Of a stretch of 55,452 bases of DNA, positions 17,866-26,772 are shown in pieces. A model generated the notes under the pieces. It searched no databases. It was not told where the DNA came from and saw only the letters and a program-made list of their open reading frames with translations. The position numbers and the translations under genes were made by a program. Origin of the DNA: Streptomyces griseicoloratus (GTDB taxonomy: Bacteria > Actinomycetota > Actinomycetes > Streptomycetales > Streptomycetaceae); contig NZ_JACVQF010000193.1 of assembly GCF_014534645.1 (NCBI RefSeq), positions 1-55,452 of the forward strand, in the 5' to 3' direction. Within the stretch, counting starts at the first letter, position 1. Each line of letters starts with the position of its first letter.

Positions 17866-18567
17866 TCAGACCGGGCGGCTGCCGTCCGGCGCGGCCGGGG
17901 ACGGGAGCGCGTCGAAGGGGGCGTCGCTGACGCCGTCCCAGGCCTCGCCGCGGACGGCGGCGACGAACGCGCCGACCCGCTCGGCGCCCCAGAACGGCTC
18001 GCGGCCGTGGACGAAGAACGGCACGCCGAAGGCGTCGTCGTGGTAGGCCGCGATCAGGCACTCGACGCCCTTGATGCGCAGCTCGGGGTCGTCGACCGAG
18101 TCGGCGATCGACGGGTCGAGGCCCAGCTCGCGGGCGATGGCGGCGATGGTGCCGCGTTCCGCGAGGTCCCGGCCCTCGGTCCAGCGGGCCCGGTAGGCCA
18201 GGTCGACGAACTGCCGGCCCAGGCCCTGCTCCTCGGCGGCCAGGTAGGCGAGGTGGGAGACCTCCCAGTGCGGGGCGCGGTCCACGGGCCACGTCACCTG
18301 CCAGCCCCGGGCGTGGGCCCAGCGGCGGGCGTCGCGGAGGATGTAGAAGTTCTTGGTGCGGTGCATGGGCATCACCGGCAGGGTCACGCCGGCGTCGGCG
18401 AGCAGCCGGGTGGACTCCTCGTCGGGCTCCCAGTACGGGATCCACTCGATGCCGTCGAGGACGTCGGGGTACTTGTCCCGCAGGTCGCGGTAGGCGAACC
18501 AGGAGTACGGGCTGCGCAGGGAGAAGTACCACCTGGGCTGCTTCTTCCTGCCGCGTACGGTGCTCAC
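17866..18567 (-). CDS. DsbA-like / 2-hydroxychromene-2-carboxylate isomerase family protein
   Basis: This 233-residue thioredoxin-fold protein belongs to the DsbA/HCCA isomerase family. It has an SPYSW motif in FSLRSPYSWFAYRDL near the N-terminus, where HCCA isomerases carry their catalytic Ser, and a late VECLIAAYHDDAFGVPFFV segment containing the cis-Pro loop (GVPFF). A close relative occurs in skyllamycin-type cinnamoyl-lipid clusters and is thought to isomerise double bonds in the growing polyene; that role is inferred here from context. The GTG start overlaps the ketoreductase stop (GTGA). Confidence 0.82.
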   Translation of the reverse strand: MSTVRGRKKQPRWYFSLRSPYSWFAYRDLRDKYPDVLDGIEWIPYWEPDEESTRLLADAGVTLPVMPMHRTKNFYILRDARRWAHARGWQVTWPVDRAPHWEVSHLAYLAAEEQGLGRQFVDLAYRARWTEGRDLAERGTIAAIARELGLDPSIADSVDDPELRIKGVECLIAAYHDDAFGVPFFVHGREPFWGAERVGAFVAAVRGEAWDGVSDAPFDALPSPAAPDGSRPV

Positions 18568-19307
18568 AGGGCGATCCCCCCGTCGATCTGGAAGACGGAA
18601 CCGGTGATGTAGGCGGCGCGCGGCCCGGCGAGGAAGGCGACGAGTTCGGCGACCTCCTCGGCGGTGCCCATCCGGCCGAGGGCGACGGAGGCCAGCGCCT
18701 CGGTGCGCAGCCGTTCGGGCACGGCGGCGACCATGTCGGTGTCGACGAATCCCGGGGCCACCACGTTGACGCGGATGCCGTAGCGGCCGACCTCCTTGGC
18801 GAGGGACTTGGACAGGCCGATGATCCCGGCCTTGGAGGCGGCGTAGTTGGTCTGCGTGGCGTTGCCGTACACGCCGGCCACGGAGGAGATGTTGACGAGC
18901 GAGCCCCGGCGGCGCTTCATCATCCCGAAGGTGACGGCGCGGCAGAGGTGGAAGACACCGTCGAGGTTGGTGCTCAGCACCGAGCGCCAGTCCTCGTCGG
19001 ACATCATCACCAGGCCCTTGTCGCGGGTGATGCCGGCGGAGGTGACGGCGGTCTCGACGGGGCCCAGTTCCTGTTCCGTGGCGCCGACCCAGTCGCGCAC
19101 CGCGGCGGCGTCGGAGACGTCGACGCCGCGGTGGAGCACGCGGGCGCCGAGTGCCTCCGCCTCCTTGGCCAGGATCTCGGCGGCGTCGTGGCTGGAGTGG
19201 TAGCAGAAGCTGACGTCGTAGCCGTCCGCCGCGAACTTGAGCACGGCGGCCCGGCCGATGCCCCGGGAGCCTCCGCTGATCAGGGCCACGGGCCTGGTCT
19301 CGGTCAT
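18564..19307 (-). CDS. 3-oxoacyl-ACP reductase (FabG-type ketoreductase)
   Basis: This 247-residue classical SDR reduces the beta-keto group of the ACP-bound chain with NADPH. The cofactor motif is GGSRGIG near residue 12. The catalytic Ser is in VNISSVAG, and Tyr/Lys are in YAASK near 155-159. The C-terminus GSVFQIDGGIAL is typical of FabG. It overlaps the dehydratase upstream and the isomerase downstream. Its place in the type II PKS block makes it the KR of the reducing polyketide cycle. Confidence 0.93.
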   Translation of the reverse strand: MTETRPVALISGGSRGIGRAAVLKFAADGYDVSFCYHSSHDAAEILAKEAEALGARVLHRGVDVSDAAAVRDWVGATEQELGPVETAVTSAGITRDKGLVMMSDEDWRSVLSTNLDGVFHLCRAVTFGMMKRRRGSLVNISSVAGVYGNATQTNYAASKAGIIGLSKSLAKEVGRYGIRVNVVAPGFVDTDMVAAVPERLRTEALASVALGRMGTAEEVAELVAFLAGPRAAYITGSVFQIDGGIAL

Positions 19308-19834
19308 CGTTCGGCCTCATTTCCGGTTGCGGCGGACGGGTGGGTGGGGGTGGGGGCGTCGGGCCCGGTGGGCCGGAGCAGGCCGGCCGGGCGGAAGGCC
19401 ATCACCATCTGCGCCACGGTCATCACGGTGCGGTCGCCGCAGTGGCTGCTGCCCTCGAAGACGACGGAGTCGGTGAAGGTGCGGGTGACGGCCACCCGGT
19501 GCTCGACGACGTCGCCGGGCAGGACGGGGTGGTGGAACTCGGCGTCGGCCACCGAGCCGAAGAGCATGATCTGGTCCGCCGGCGCGCCGCCGCCGGCGAC
19601 GGTGAGCAGGCCCGCCGTCTGCCCCCAGGACTCGACGAGCAGGCTCGGCGGGTAGGCGAGGTCCGCGTCCGGGGCCGTGCCGGCGTACCAGGGCTCGTTG
19701 ACGGTGATCGCCTTCACGGCGCGGATCCGTTCGCCCGGGACCACGTCGACGACGCGGTCGACGAGCAGCATCGGGTAGCGGTGCGGCAGCAGCGCGGCGA
19801 CGGACGAGGCCGGGCCGGCGCCGAGGGCGGTCAT
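19304..19834 (-). CDS. FabZ-type hotdog dehydratase subunit
   Basis: This 176-residue hotdog protein has the FabZ core: catalytic His in LLPHRYPMLLVDRV near residue 18 and catalytic Glu in SLLVESWGQTAG near 69. It would dehydrate 3-hydroxyacyl-ACP intermediates in the polyene-forming cycle. It is encoded beside a second, shorter hotdog protein. In aryl-polyene and ishigamide-type systems two such subunits form a heterodimeric dehydratase, and the same pairing is likely here. Starts and stops overlap both neighbours. The C-terminal Pro/Thr-rich tail is not part of the fold. Confidence 0.9.
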   Translation of the reverse strand: MTALGAGPASSVAALLPHRYPMLLVDRVVDVVPGERIRAVKAITVNEPWYAGTAPDADLAYPPSLLVESWGQTAGLLTVAGGGAPADQIMLFGSVADAEFHHPVLPGDVVEHRVAVTRTFTDSVVFEGSSHCGDRTVMTVAQMVMAFRPAGLLRPTGPDAPTPTHPSAATGNEAER

Positions 19835-20235
19835 CGGGCACCTCCGGGGGGCTCGAAGCGCAGGCGGACTCGGGCGGCGGGGCCCCGGGAGGTGGTGGCG
19901 GTGGCCTTGCAGCGCCACGCGGTGCCGGTGTGCTGCCAGGTCAGGGCCAGCTGGAGGGTGTCGCCCGGGTAGACGGCGCCGGAGAACCGGGCCGACTCCA
20001 CGGCGGCGAGCGTGCCGGGAGCGGACGCCGGGTCCGCGTCGAGGGCGGCGCGGCGGACGCACTCCAGGACGCAGACGCCGGGGAAGATCGGGAATCCGGG
20101 GTAGTGACCGGCGAACACCGGCTCCGTCTCGCGCAGTTCGGCCGTGGCGCGGGACGCCAGCCCCTCGCCGGTGCGCGACTCCACGACGATCCGGGCGGCG
20201 ACGGGGCTGACCACGGTGGCGGTCGCGCCGCTCAT
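19831..20235 (-). CDS. Second hotdog dehydratase subunit
   Basis: This 134-residue hotdog protein has the FabA/FabZ signature: GHYPGFPIFPGVCVLECVRR, with the His and the Glu of the active-site region both present. It is shorter than the neighbouring FabZ-type subunit and probably pairs with it in a dehydratase complex of the reducing type II PKS (inference from known two-subunit dehydratases). ATG 20235 overlaps the stop of the upstream ketosynthase-like gene. Confidence 0.87.
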   Translation of the reverse strand: MSGATATVVSPVAARIVVESRTGEGLASRATAELRETEPVFAGHYPGFPIFPGVCVLECVRRAALDADPASAPGTLAAVESARFSGAVYPGDTLQLALTWQHTGTAWRCKATATTSRGPAARVRLRFEPPGGAR

Positions 20236-21338
20236 CGGGGACCCGCCAGCCTGAGGACCGCGCAGGCCAGGGAGCCGTCCCGGTCGGCGGACGTGACCAG
20301 GGCGATGCCGCCCGCGGCCGTCGTGTCGTCGGCGGCGGTGGCGAGCAGGGTGGCGATCTGGAACTGGGCGGACGCCGCGGACACGTCGCCGATCCGGCCG
20401 ACGGCCGGCACCCGGTCCACGGCGGCCGCCCCGCAGACCTCGGTGAGGACGTCCCGCTCCAGGTGGCCGAGCAGGCCCGGCGCGTCGCTGGGGCTCGCCG
20501 CCCACACCTGGCCGGCGCCGACGCCCGCCGCTTCGAGGGCGGAGCGCACGCAGGCCTCCAGCGTGGCGCGCACCCGGCTGCCGGTCGCGACCCGGGATCG
20601 CACCGCCAGTATCTCGGCGAGCGCGGGGCGTTCGGGCGTGGCCGCGGAGGCGGGGCGGACCAGCATGACGGCCGCGCCCTCGCCGAGGGCGGCGCCGGGT
20701 GCCTCCGGGCCTCGGCTGTGCCGCTCCAGCCAGTAGCGGGCGTGCGAGTACTCCTCGGCGGCGGCGCACAGCACCGTGTCCGCGCGGCCCGTGGACAGCA
20801 GCCGGATCGCGTAGTTGAGGGAGAGCAGGCCCGCCGCCCGGCCGCCGGCCAGCGTGGTGTTGGGGCCCTTGATGCCGTACCAGATGGCGCACTGGCCGGC
20901 CGCGCAGTTCATCACCGCGTTGGGCATCACGGCCGGGTCCACGTCGTAGGGCCGGGCGCCGACCAGGGAGCTGCGCGTGAAGTCCATCATGCTGGCGGCG
21001 CTGCCGGTGGTGGTCGCCAGGACGAGCGCGGCCCGCTCACCGGTCTCCGTCTCGCGCTGTGCTCCGGGCCGGTCGAGCAGGGAGCCGACGGCGGCGACGG
21101 CGAGGCCGGTGACCCGGTCCATGGAGCGGGTGCCCTTCTTGCCGAGCACCTCACGGACCTCGAAGCCGGGGACCAGGTGGGCCCGGCTGTGGGGGACGTT
21201 CCAGCGTTCGGTGTCCACGGGGGCCAGGGTGGGCCGCTGGGCGCGCACGCCCTCGGCGAAGGCATCGGCGCCGATGCCGTGCGGGGAGACCGCCGACCAG
21301 CCGGTGATGACCGGCGGCCCGGTCATGACGGCGTTCAC
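20232..21338 (-). CDS. Ketosynthase-like protein without active-site Cys (CLF-type)
   Basis: This 368-residue thiolase-fold protein is related to beta-ketoacyl synthases. At the nucleophile position, where KS proteins have T-G/A-C-S/T, it reads GPNTTLAGGRAAGLLSL, so the Cys is replaced (Arg by my alignment). That is what chain-length-factor subunits look like, and it would not itself form carbon-carbon bonds. It presumably pairs with one of the Cys-containing KS proteins encoded upstream. The GTG start at 21338 overlaps the stop of the tandem-hotdog gene. Confidence 0.88.
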   Translation of the reverse strand: MNAVMTGPPVITGWSAVSPHGIGADAFAEGVRAQRPTLAPVDTERWNVPHSRAHLVPGFEVREVLGKKGTRSMDRVTGLAVAAVGSLLDRPGAQRETETGERAALVLATTTGSAASMMDFTRSSLVGARPYDVDPAVMPNAVMNCAAGQCAIWYGIKGPNTTLAGGRAAGLLSLNYAIRLLSTGRADTVLCAAAEEYSHARYWLERHSRGPEAPGAALGEGAAVMLVRPASAATPERPALAEILAVRSRVATGSRVRATLEACVRSALEAAGVGAGQVWAASPSDAPGLLGHLERDVLTEVCGAAAVDRVPAVGRIGDVSAASAQFQIATLLATAADDTTAAGGIALVTSADRDGSLACAVLRLAGPR

Positions 21339-22342
21339 GACACCGCCTTGCGGGGCGTGGTGAGGGCGGTGACGGTGGCCTCGTCGAACTCCGCCATCTC
21401 CCACTGGTTGGGCTCCTTCTCGTGGAGGTAGCCGTGGGTGATGCTTCCGGTGGCGGTCTTCACCAGCTGCCCGTCGCGCAGCACGTAGCAGTCCATGCGG
21501 GTGGTGTAGAGCAGCGTCTTGAAGATGTTCTCGACGGTGTAGACGGTGTAGAGCTCCTCCTCCATCACGGTCTCGTCGAGGAGTTCGATGTGGGACTGCG
21601 TGACGACGGGGATCCACCCGCGGGTGTCGAGGACCTCCTTGATGGCCAGTCCCCGGTCGGCGAGGAACAGGTCCTCGACCTCCTCCATGATGCGCAGGAA
21701 GCCGGACATCTGGACGCGCTCGTTGTAGTGGCAGTAGAAGTAGCCGACCCGCCAGCGCCAACCGAACGCGTTGGTCTCGCCGATGAGTTCGCCGAGCACC
21801 GGGTCGGCACTGGTGCCGCGGCCGGCCGTGAACTCGCCGTACGGCACGGGTGCGGCCGCCAGGTCCAGCCGTTCGCCGGTGCCCAGGCGGGCGGTCGTGA
21901 AGCGTTCGAGACCGGCCGGCCAGGGTTCCTCGGCGCGGATGTGGCCGTCGACGCGCAGCGCCACGACGAGGGTCGAGTCCGCGCACCGCACCCGCTTGCC
22001 GTCACGCTCGACGAACTGCTCGACCCGGAAGCGGAACCGGTTCTCGCCGTCCTTGGTCTTCGGCGTGACGACGGCCTCCACCTCGTCGTCGACGGCGAGC
22101 AGCGCGCCGAGCCGGGAGCGGATGTCGACCACGTCGAAGCCCAGTCCGTGGCGCCGGTACAGGTCCACGACGGGCAGCCCGGCTTCCCTGAAGTGATGCA
22201 GAACCGCCGCTTCGGCCACGTAGTTGATGTGCTTGAAGCCGATGGCGAAGCTGATGTTGTTGCCTTCGAACAGGGGACGCAGCCGCGCCGTGGTCGGGGT
22301 CTGCAGCAGCGCCGTCACCGAGGGGTGGGGCGTCGGGTCCAT
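21335..22342 (-). CDS. Tandem-hotdog thioesterase/dehydratase-like protein
   Basis: This 335-residue protein looks like two hotdog repeats. The first half has NNISFAIGFKHINYVAEAAV and GFDVVDIRSRLGALLAVDDE; the second has NERVQMSGFLRIMEEVEDLF and GWIPVVTQSHIEL. The repeats resemble acyl-ACP thioesterase or MaoC/4-hydroxybenzoyl-CoA thioesterase folds, but I cannot assign the reaction. In this operon it could release or dehydrate the polyene chain or hand it to the NRPS. ATG 22342 is preferred to GTG 22345 because of its spacing from GAAGGAG. Confidence 0.7.
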   Translation of the reverse strand: MDPTPHPSVTALLQTPTTARLRPLFEGNNISFAIGFKHINYVAEAAVLHHFREAGLPVVDLYRRHGLGFDVVDIRSRLGALLAVDDEVEAVVTPKTKDGENRFRFRVEQFVERDGKRVRCADSTLVVALRVDGHIRAEEPWPAGLERFTTARLGTGERLDLAAAPVPYGEFTAGRGTSADPVLGELIGETNAFGWRWRVGYFYCHYNERVQMSGFLRIMEEVEDLFLADRGLAIKEVLDTRGWIPVVTQSHIELLDETVMEEELYTVYTVENIFKTLLYTTRMDCYVLRDGQLVKTATGSITHGYLHEKEPNQWEMAEFDEATVTALTTPRKAVS

Positions 22343-22396
22343 CACGGACTCCTTCGTGTCGGGGTGTTTCGGGTCGGCCGGGTGGTGCGGGGCTTC

Positions 22397-23152
22397 TCAG
22401 GCGTCCGCCAGGGGCCGGACGGGGTCCGGGATCCGGTCGAGGAAGGCATGCACGGCGCCGGTGAAGCGGGTGGGCGCCTCGAGCATCGGGAAGTGGCCGC
22501 AGCCGGGCAGTTCCAGGCACTGTCCGGCGGGCAGCCGGGCGGCGAGGTGGCGGGCCTGGGCGACGGGCGCGGACCGGTCGGTCTCCCCGCCGATCACCAG
22601 AGCCGGGGTTTCGACGAGGTCCACGCGGAACAGCGGGGTGCGCAGGTAGGCGTCGAAGAACCGCAGCCAGCCGTAGGGGCCGATCCACTCCGTCATGCGC
22701 CGGGCCATGTCGGCCAGCCGGTCGGCCTCGATGTGGTGGCCGGGGGTGCGCAGCCGGATCGACTCGGCCATGGTCCGCGGGAAGTCGTCCAGGGTCGGCG
22801 CGATCATGTTCCAGTGGAAGTCGTCGGCGTCGGACCGGTAGAAGGGGTTGACGAGGACGACGCCGGGCAGCTTCAGCGGGTCGCCCGCGGCGGCGCGGCG
22901 GCTGAGCAGGTCGAGCAGTACCACCGAGCTGAACGAGTGGGCGACCACCACGTCGGCGCCGCCCGGGGCCGCGTCGAGCACTTCGGCCAGCCGGGCCGCG
23001 GAGTCGGTCTCGTGACGCCAGTCGTCGATGCCGCCGCTGTGCCAGGGCAGCCGTGGGGCGTGCACGTCGACGCCGTCGCGCCAGCGGCCGGCGAGCGGGG
23101 CCCAGATGCCCTCGTTGTTGGCGAGTCCGTGCAGCAGCACCACCCGTGTCAT
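22397..23152 (-). CDS. Alpha/beta hydrolase
   Basis: This 251-residue alpha/beta hydrolase has an oxyanion region VVLLHGLANNEG near the start, a nucleophile elbow VVVAHSFSS near residue 75, an acid in GGETDRSAP and a late His in LPGCGHFPMLEAP. The elbow H-S-F-S-S departs from strict GxSxG. Possible roles are acyl or aminoacyl transfer between carrier proteins (as with SyrC/CmaE-type proteins, though those use Cys) or release of the polyketide chain. The ATG overlaps the stop of the preceding KS-like gene. Confidence 0.82.
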   Translation of the reverse strand: MTRVVLLHGLANNEGIWAPLAGRWRDGVDVHAPRLPWHSGGIDDWRHETDSAARLAEVLDAAPGGADVVVAHSFSSVVLLDLLSRRAAAGDPLKLPGVVLVNPFYRSDADDFHWNMIAPTLDDFPRTMAESIRLRTPGHHIEADRLADMARRMTEWIGPYGWLRFFDAYLRTPLFRVDLVETPALVIGGETDRSAPVAQARHLAARLPAGQCLELPGCGHFPMLEAPTRFTGAVHAFLDRIPDPVRPLADA

Positions 23153-24039
23153 GCCGCACCCCCGGGCGGGAGCAGGGCCGCTCCGGCGGTGCCGGTCAGG
23201 GCGTACGCCGGCCGGGTGCCGCCCTCGGCGAACCAGCCGACGGCGGCGGCGCACTGCACCACGCCGAGGGCGCCGGACAGGTCGCCCCAGCCGGTCAGGG
23301 CGACCCGCTGGGCGCCGGACGGCACGGGGCCGGCGTCGGTGCTGAGCCACAGTCCGCCGCGCGGGGTGCGCCGGGTCAGCTCGGCGACGGTGGCGAGGGG
23401 CTGTGGGGTGCGCACGACCGGGCCGAGGAGGGCGCGCGGCTCACCCGCGGCGGTGCGGCTCAGCACGAGCGCCGCGCCGCCGTCGGCGACCGGCCCGCCG
23501 ACGAGCCGCCGGGTGACCTCGTTGTCCGGTTCGACGCCGGTGACCAGGACGTGGTCGGCGCGCCCGGAGCGCAGCAGGAGGGCGGCCCAGCGTACGGCGT
23601 CCAGTCCGGAGGTACGGCCGTTGCACACCGTGAGGTTGGGGCCGCGCAGCCCGTACCGGATGGCGGTTTCCGAGGCGATGATGTTGCTGGAGGCGTTCGG
23701 GGTGTCCATCGGGCTCAGGGCCGCGGTGGAGTCCTTGGCGATGGTCTCCACCGCCCGGCACACGGTGTCCGCGTTGCCGAGGTTGGAGCTGACCACGGTG
23801 GCGACCCGGTCGCCGGTCACGGCCCTGCCGTCGGAACCGAGGAGACCGGCGTCGGTGAGCGCGGCATACGCCAGGTGGAGCCCGAGCCGGGTGGCGCGGT
23901 CCTTGAAGCGCAGTCCCTTGCGGCCGATGAGGGCCGCGGGGTCGACGGGGCCTGCGCCGGCGACGGCGGGGCGCAGCAGGGCGTCGGGCCCGGACGCGCC
24001 GGGCAGGGCCACCGCGACGCCCGAGACGGCGAGCGTCAT
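23149..24039 (-). CDS. Short ketosynthase-like protein without active-site Cys
   Basis: At 296 residues this is markedly shorter than a normal KS (about 400). The nucleophile site reads LTVCNGRTSGLDAVRW; in type II KS proteins the aligned stretch is V-S-T-G-C-T-S-G-L-D, so the Cys is Arg here. The later His motifs (HGTGT, GHT) are also not visible. It is therefore a chain-length-factor-like or structural subunit, encoded immediately after a complete KS (overlap ATGA) with which it probably dimerises. Confidence 0.85.
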   Translation of the reverse strand: MTLAVSGVAVALPGASGPDALLRPAVAGAGPVDPAALIGRKGLRFKDRATRLGLHLAYAALTDAGLLGSDGRAVTGDRVATVVSSNLGNADTVCRAVETIAKDSTAALSPMDTPNASSNIIASETAIRYGLRGPNLTVCNGRTSGLDAVRWAALLLRSGRADHVLVTGVEPDNEVTRRLVGGPVADGGAALVLSRTAAGEPRALLGPVVRTPQPLATVAELTRRTPRGGLWLSTDAGPVPSGAQRVALTGWGDLSGALGVVQCAAAVGWFAEGGTRPAYALTGTAGAALLPPGGAA

Positions 24040-25166
24040 GCGGCACCTCCCACGATGGCGACGGCGTTGACGCCGCCGAAGCCGAAGCTGTTGACCTGGG
24101 CGAGGCGCATCGGGGTGACGAGGGGCTCGCCGGCGACGAGGCGCAGGGTGCTGCCCTCGGGCAGCGGCTCGGCCAGGCCCGCGATGGGCGGCACGACCCC
24201 GGCCTCCAGGCAGCGCAGCGCCACGATCAGGCTGAGCAGTCCGGCCGAGCCCGAGGTGTGTCCGGTGAGGGACTTGATGCCCGTGAGCGCCGGGCGGGCG
24301 CCGGCGAACACCCGGGCGGTGACGGTGGCTTCGGTGCGGTCGTTCAGCGGGGTGCCGGTGGCGTGCAGGACGACCAGGTCGATGTCGGCCGGGGCGACGC
24401 CGGCGTGCCGCTGGGCCTCGCGGACGGCTGCCTCGACGCCCGTCTCGTCGGGGGCGGTCTGGTGGTGCGCGTCGCAGTTGACGGCGACCGAGCGCAGCAG
24501 GCCCCGCACGGGCCGGCCGGGCGGCGCCTCGCGCGTCAGGACGACGGCGGCGGCGCCCTCGCCGAGGATGGTGCCCCGGCGGTCCTGGTCGAAGGGGCGC
24601 ACGGAGGGCGGCGGGTCGAACTGGACCCGGTCGGCCTGGCCGAACATGCTCTCGGTGACGACGTCGCAGCCGGCCACGACGACCGTGTCGGTCTCGCCGA
24701 GTTCCAGCAGGTCCCAGCCGAGGGCCAGCGCGTAGAGGGAGGCGGAGCAGGCCCCCGCGAAGGTGTGGGTGTCGACGGCTGCGAACCGCTCGCGCAGGAC
24801 GTTCTCGAAGTGCAGGCGGTCGGCGTCGAAGACGGTGCCGTCGCGCCACCACAGTTCCAGGGAGCGCAGTTCGCGCAGTCCGGTGCCGACGAGGACGGGT
24901 ATGCCGCCGAGGTCCTCGGGCAGTCCGGCGTCGGCGGCGGCCTGCCGGACGGCCTCCGCGAGGAGGCGGCCGGCCCGGCCGGGCTCGTCCAGGCCGGGGT
25001 TTGGGCGGTCGTCGATCTCGAACAGCTGCTGGGCCCGGTACCGGGAGCGGTCGAAGGCCTTCAGCGGCGCCAGTCCGCTGCGGCCGGCGCAGAGGCTGTC
25101 GAAGATCTCGCCGGGGTCGGCGCCGATGGCGGCGACCGCGCCCGTACCGGTGATGGGGTACGTCAT
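24036..25166 (-). CDS. Beta-ketoacyl synthase (complete active site)
   Basis: This 376-residue type II ketosynthase has a full triad: Cys in TFAGACSASLY near residue 139, His in LHATGTPLND near 268, and His in GHTSGSAG near 303 after the conserved Lys of KSLTGH. It would carry out decarboxylative condensation with malonyl-ACP. It sits between another complete KS and a Cys-less partner, with four-base overlaps on both sides, and probably forms a KS/CLF heterodimer with the 23149-24039 product. Confidence 0.91.
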   Translation of the reverse strand: MTYPITGTGAVAAIGADPGEIFDSLCAGRSGLAPLKAFDRSRYRAQQLFEIDDRPNPGLDEPGRAGRLLAEAVRQAAADAGLPEDLGGIPVLVGTGLRELRSLELWWRDGTVFDADRLHFENVLRERFAAVDTHTFAGACSASLYALALGWDLLELGETDTVVVAGCDVVTESMFGQADRVQFDPPPSVRPFDQDRRGTILGEGAAAVVLTREAPPGRPVRGLLRSVAVNCDAHHQTAPDETGVEAAVREAQRHAGVAPADIDLVVLHATGTPLNDRTEATVTARVFAGARPALTGIKSLTGHTSGSAGLLSLIVALRCLEAGVVPPIAGLAEPLPEGSTLRLVAGEPLVTPMRLAQVNSFGFGGVNAVAIVGGAA

Positions 25167-26419
25167 CCGATGTCACCGTCCCGGTCGTATCTGCCGAGGA
25201 TGACGATGGCGTTGTTGCCGCCGAAGGCGAGGCCGTTGTTCTGCACCACGCGCAGGTCGGCGTCGACGGCCTGGTTGGGCACGCAGTCGATCTCGCACTC
25301 GGGGTCGGTGCGGCGGTGGTTGATGGTGGGCGGGATGAAGCGGTGGGTGATGGCGAGGCCGCAGGCGATGGCGCCGAGAGCGCTGGCGGCGCCCATGGTG
25401 TGGCCGAGCATCGACTTCAGGGAGATGGTGCGCGGGGTGTCGGCGCCGAACACCGAGCGGATGGCGGCGGCCTCGGTGATGTCGTTGGCCTTGGTGCCGG
25501 TGCCGTGCGCGGAGATGAGGTCCACCTCCGCGGGTTTCACGCCGGCGTTGGCCAGCGCGAGGCTCATGCACTGGGCGACGCTGTCGCCCTTCGGGGCGAC
25601 CTGGTGGAACGCGTCGCAGTTGAGGCCGTAGCCCAGGACCTCGGCGTAGATGCGTGCGCCGCGGGCCAGGGCCGACTCCAGGCTTTCGAGCACCAGCAGA
25701 CCGGCGCCCTCACCGGTGAGGATGCCCTTGCGGTCCACGTCGAAGGGCTGGCACACCTCGGGGGCGATGGTGCCGAGCCGGTAGAAGCCGGTGAACGTCT
25801 TGCGGCACATGGCGTCCGCGCCGCCGCACAGCGCGTACTCCGCCTCGCCGGAGCTCACCGCGTCGAAGCCGTAGCCGATCGCGTAGTTGCCCGCGGAGCA
25901 GGCGGTGGCGATGGTGGGGGCCTCGACGTCGGTGAGGTCCAGCTCGTGCGCGATGGCCGTGGAGAGCCGGGCCGCCGATACCCGCCGGACGATCTGGGGG
26001 TCCATCCGCTCCGGACCGTCGGCGAGTTCGGCGGCCACCAGCCGGTCCAGCTCGTAGGACTCGCCGTCCGTGGTGCCGACGGAGATCAGTCCCCGTCGGC
26101 CGGCGAGGTCCGCGGGATCCAGACCGGCGTCACGCAGCGCCATGACCGCCGCCGCGACGGCGAAGCGGCTGGCGCGCCCCAACTCCCGCACCGGGGTGCG
26201 GGAGATCCACTGTTCGGGGTCGAACCCCTTGACCTCGCAGCCGTTGACGTGGGCGAAGCCCTCGACGTCGAACAGCGAGATCGGGCTGGCACCGCTGCGG
26301 CCGGCCCGCAGGCTCTCGGTGAATTCCTCGGCCCCGATGCCAATGCTGGAGATCACTCCAAAGCCGGTGAGGACCACCCGGCGATTTCCGGTTACGCCGC
26401 CGGGGCGTACTGAGGACAT
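25163..26419 (-). CDS. Beta-ketoacyl synthase (FabF-like)
   Basis: This 418-residue KS resembles FabF and type II PKS alpha subunits. Cys is in TIATACSAGNYAI near residue 173, His in SAHGTGTKAND near 302 and Lys/His in LKSMLGHTMG near 337-340; the C-terminal NNGLAFGGNNA is typical. It is the first KS after the ACP and its ATG has AAGGGG upstream. Two complete KS genes in one operon suggest two separate KS/CLF pairs, perhaps one for initiation and one for elongation or for different chain lengths (inference). Confidence 0.93.
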   Translation of the reverse strand: MSSVRPGGVTGNRRVVLTGFGVISSIGIGAEEFTESLRAGRSGASPISLFDVEGFAHVNGCEVKGFDPEQWISRTPVRELGRASRFAVAAAVMALRDAGLDPADLAGRRGLISVGTTDGESYELDRLVAAELADGPERMDPQIVRRVSAARLSTAIAHELDLTDVEAPTIATACSAGNYAIGYGFDAVSSGEAEYALCGGADAMCRKTFTGFYRLGTIAPEVCQPFDVDRKGILTGEGAGLLVLESLESALARGARIYAEVLGYGLNCDAFHQVAPKGDSVAQCMSLALANAGVKPAEVDLISAHGTGTKANDITEAAAIRSVFGADTPRTISLKSMLGHTMGAASALGAIACGLAITHRFIPPTINHRRTDPECEIDCVPNQAVDADLRVVQNNGLAFGGNNAIVILGRYDRDGDIG

Positions 26420-26461
26420 GTTTTCCCCTTAAACCTTCGGTTCGGCGGGACGGTGCCCGGA

Positions 26462-26713
26462 TCAGCGGGCGGGAGCCTCCGCGACGACCTTGTAGACCGC
26501 CTCGAGGTTCACCATCTGGGCCAGCTCGGACTGGTCGATGGTGATGCCGAACTCCTTCTCCAGGGAGGCCAGGATCTCGATGGCACGCAGCGAGTCGGCG
26601 CCGTGGTCGTCGATGAAGAGGCTGGTGTCGGTGACCTCGTCCTCCTCCAGCTCGAGGATGTCGCAGACGATTTCCTTGACAGCGGACCGGCGGTCTTCGG
26701 CAAGTATCGGCAT
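26462..26713 (-). CDS. Acyl carrier protein
   Basis: This 83-residue ACP has the phosphopantetheine Ser in HGADSLRAIE (Ser41), preceded by ELEEDEVTDTSLFIDD and followed by ELAQMVNLEAVYKVV, the usual helix pattern. ATG 26713 has AGGAG about 9 bases upstream; the longer frame to 26851 lacks one. It is the only free-standing carrier protein in the window and is encoded just before the KS genes, so it should carry the polyketide chain. Confidence 0.93.
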   Translation of the reverse strand: MPILAEDRRSAVKEIVCDILELEEDEVTDTSLFIDDHGADSLRAIEILASLEKEFGITIDQSELAQMVNLEAVYKVVAEAPAR

Positions 26714-26772
26714 GACGTTGTTTCTCCTAGACGGTTCGGTGTGCGACGTGACGGGTTCGGCCGAGCTGTCCC

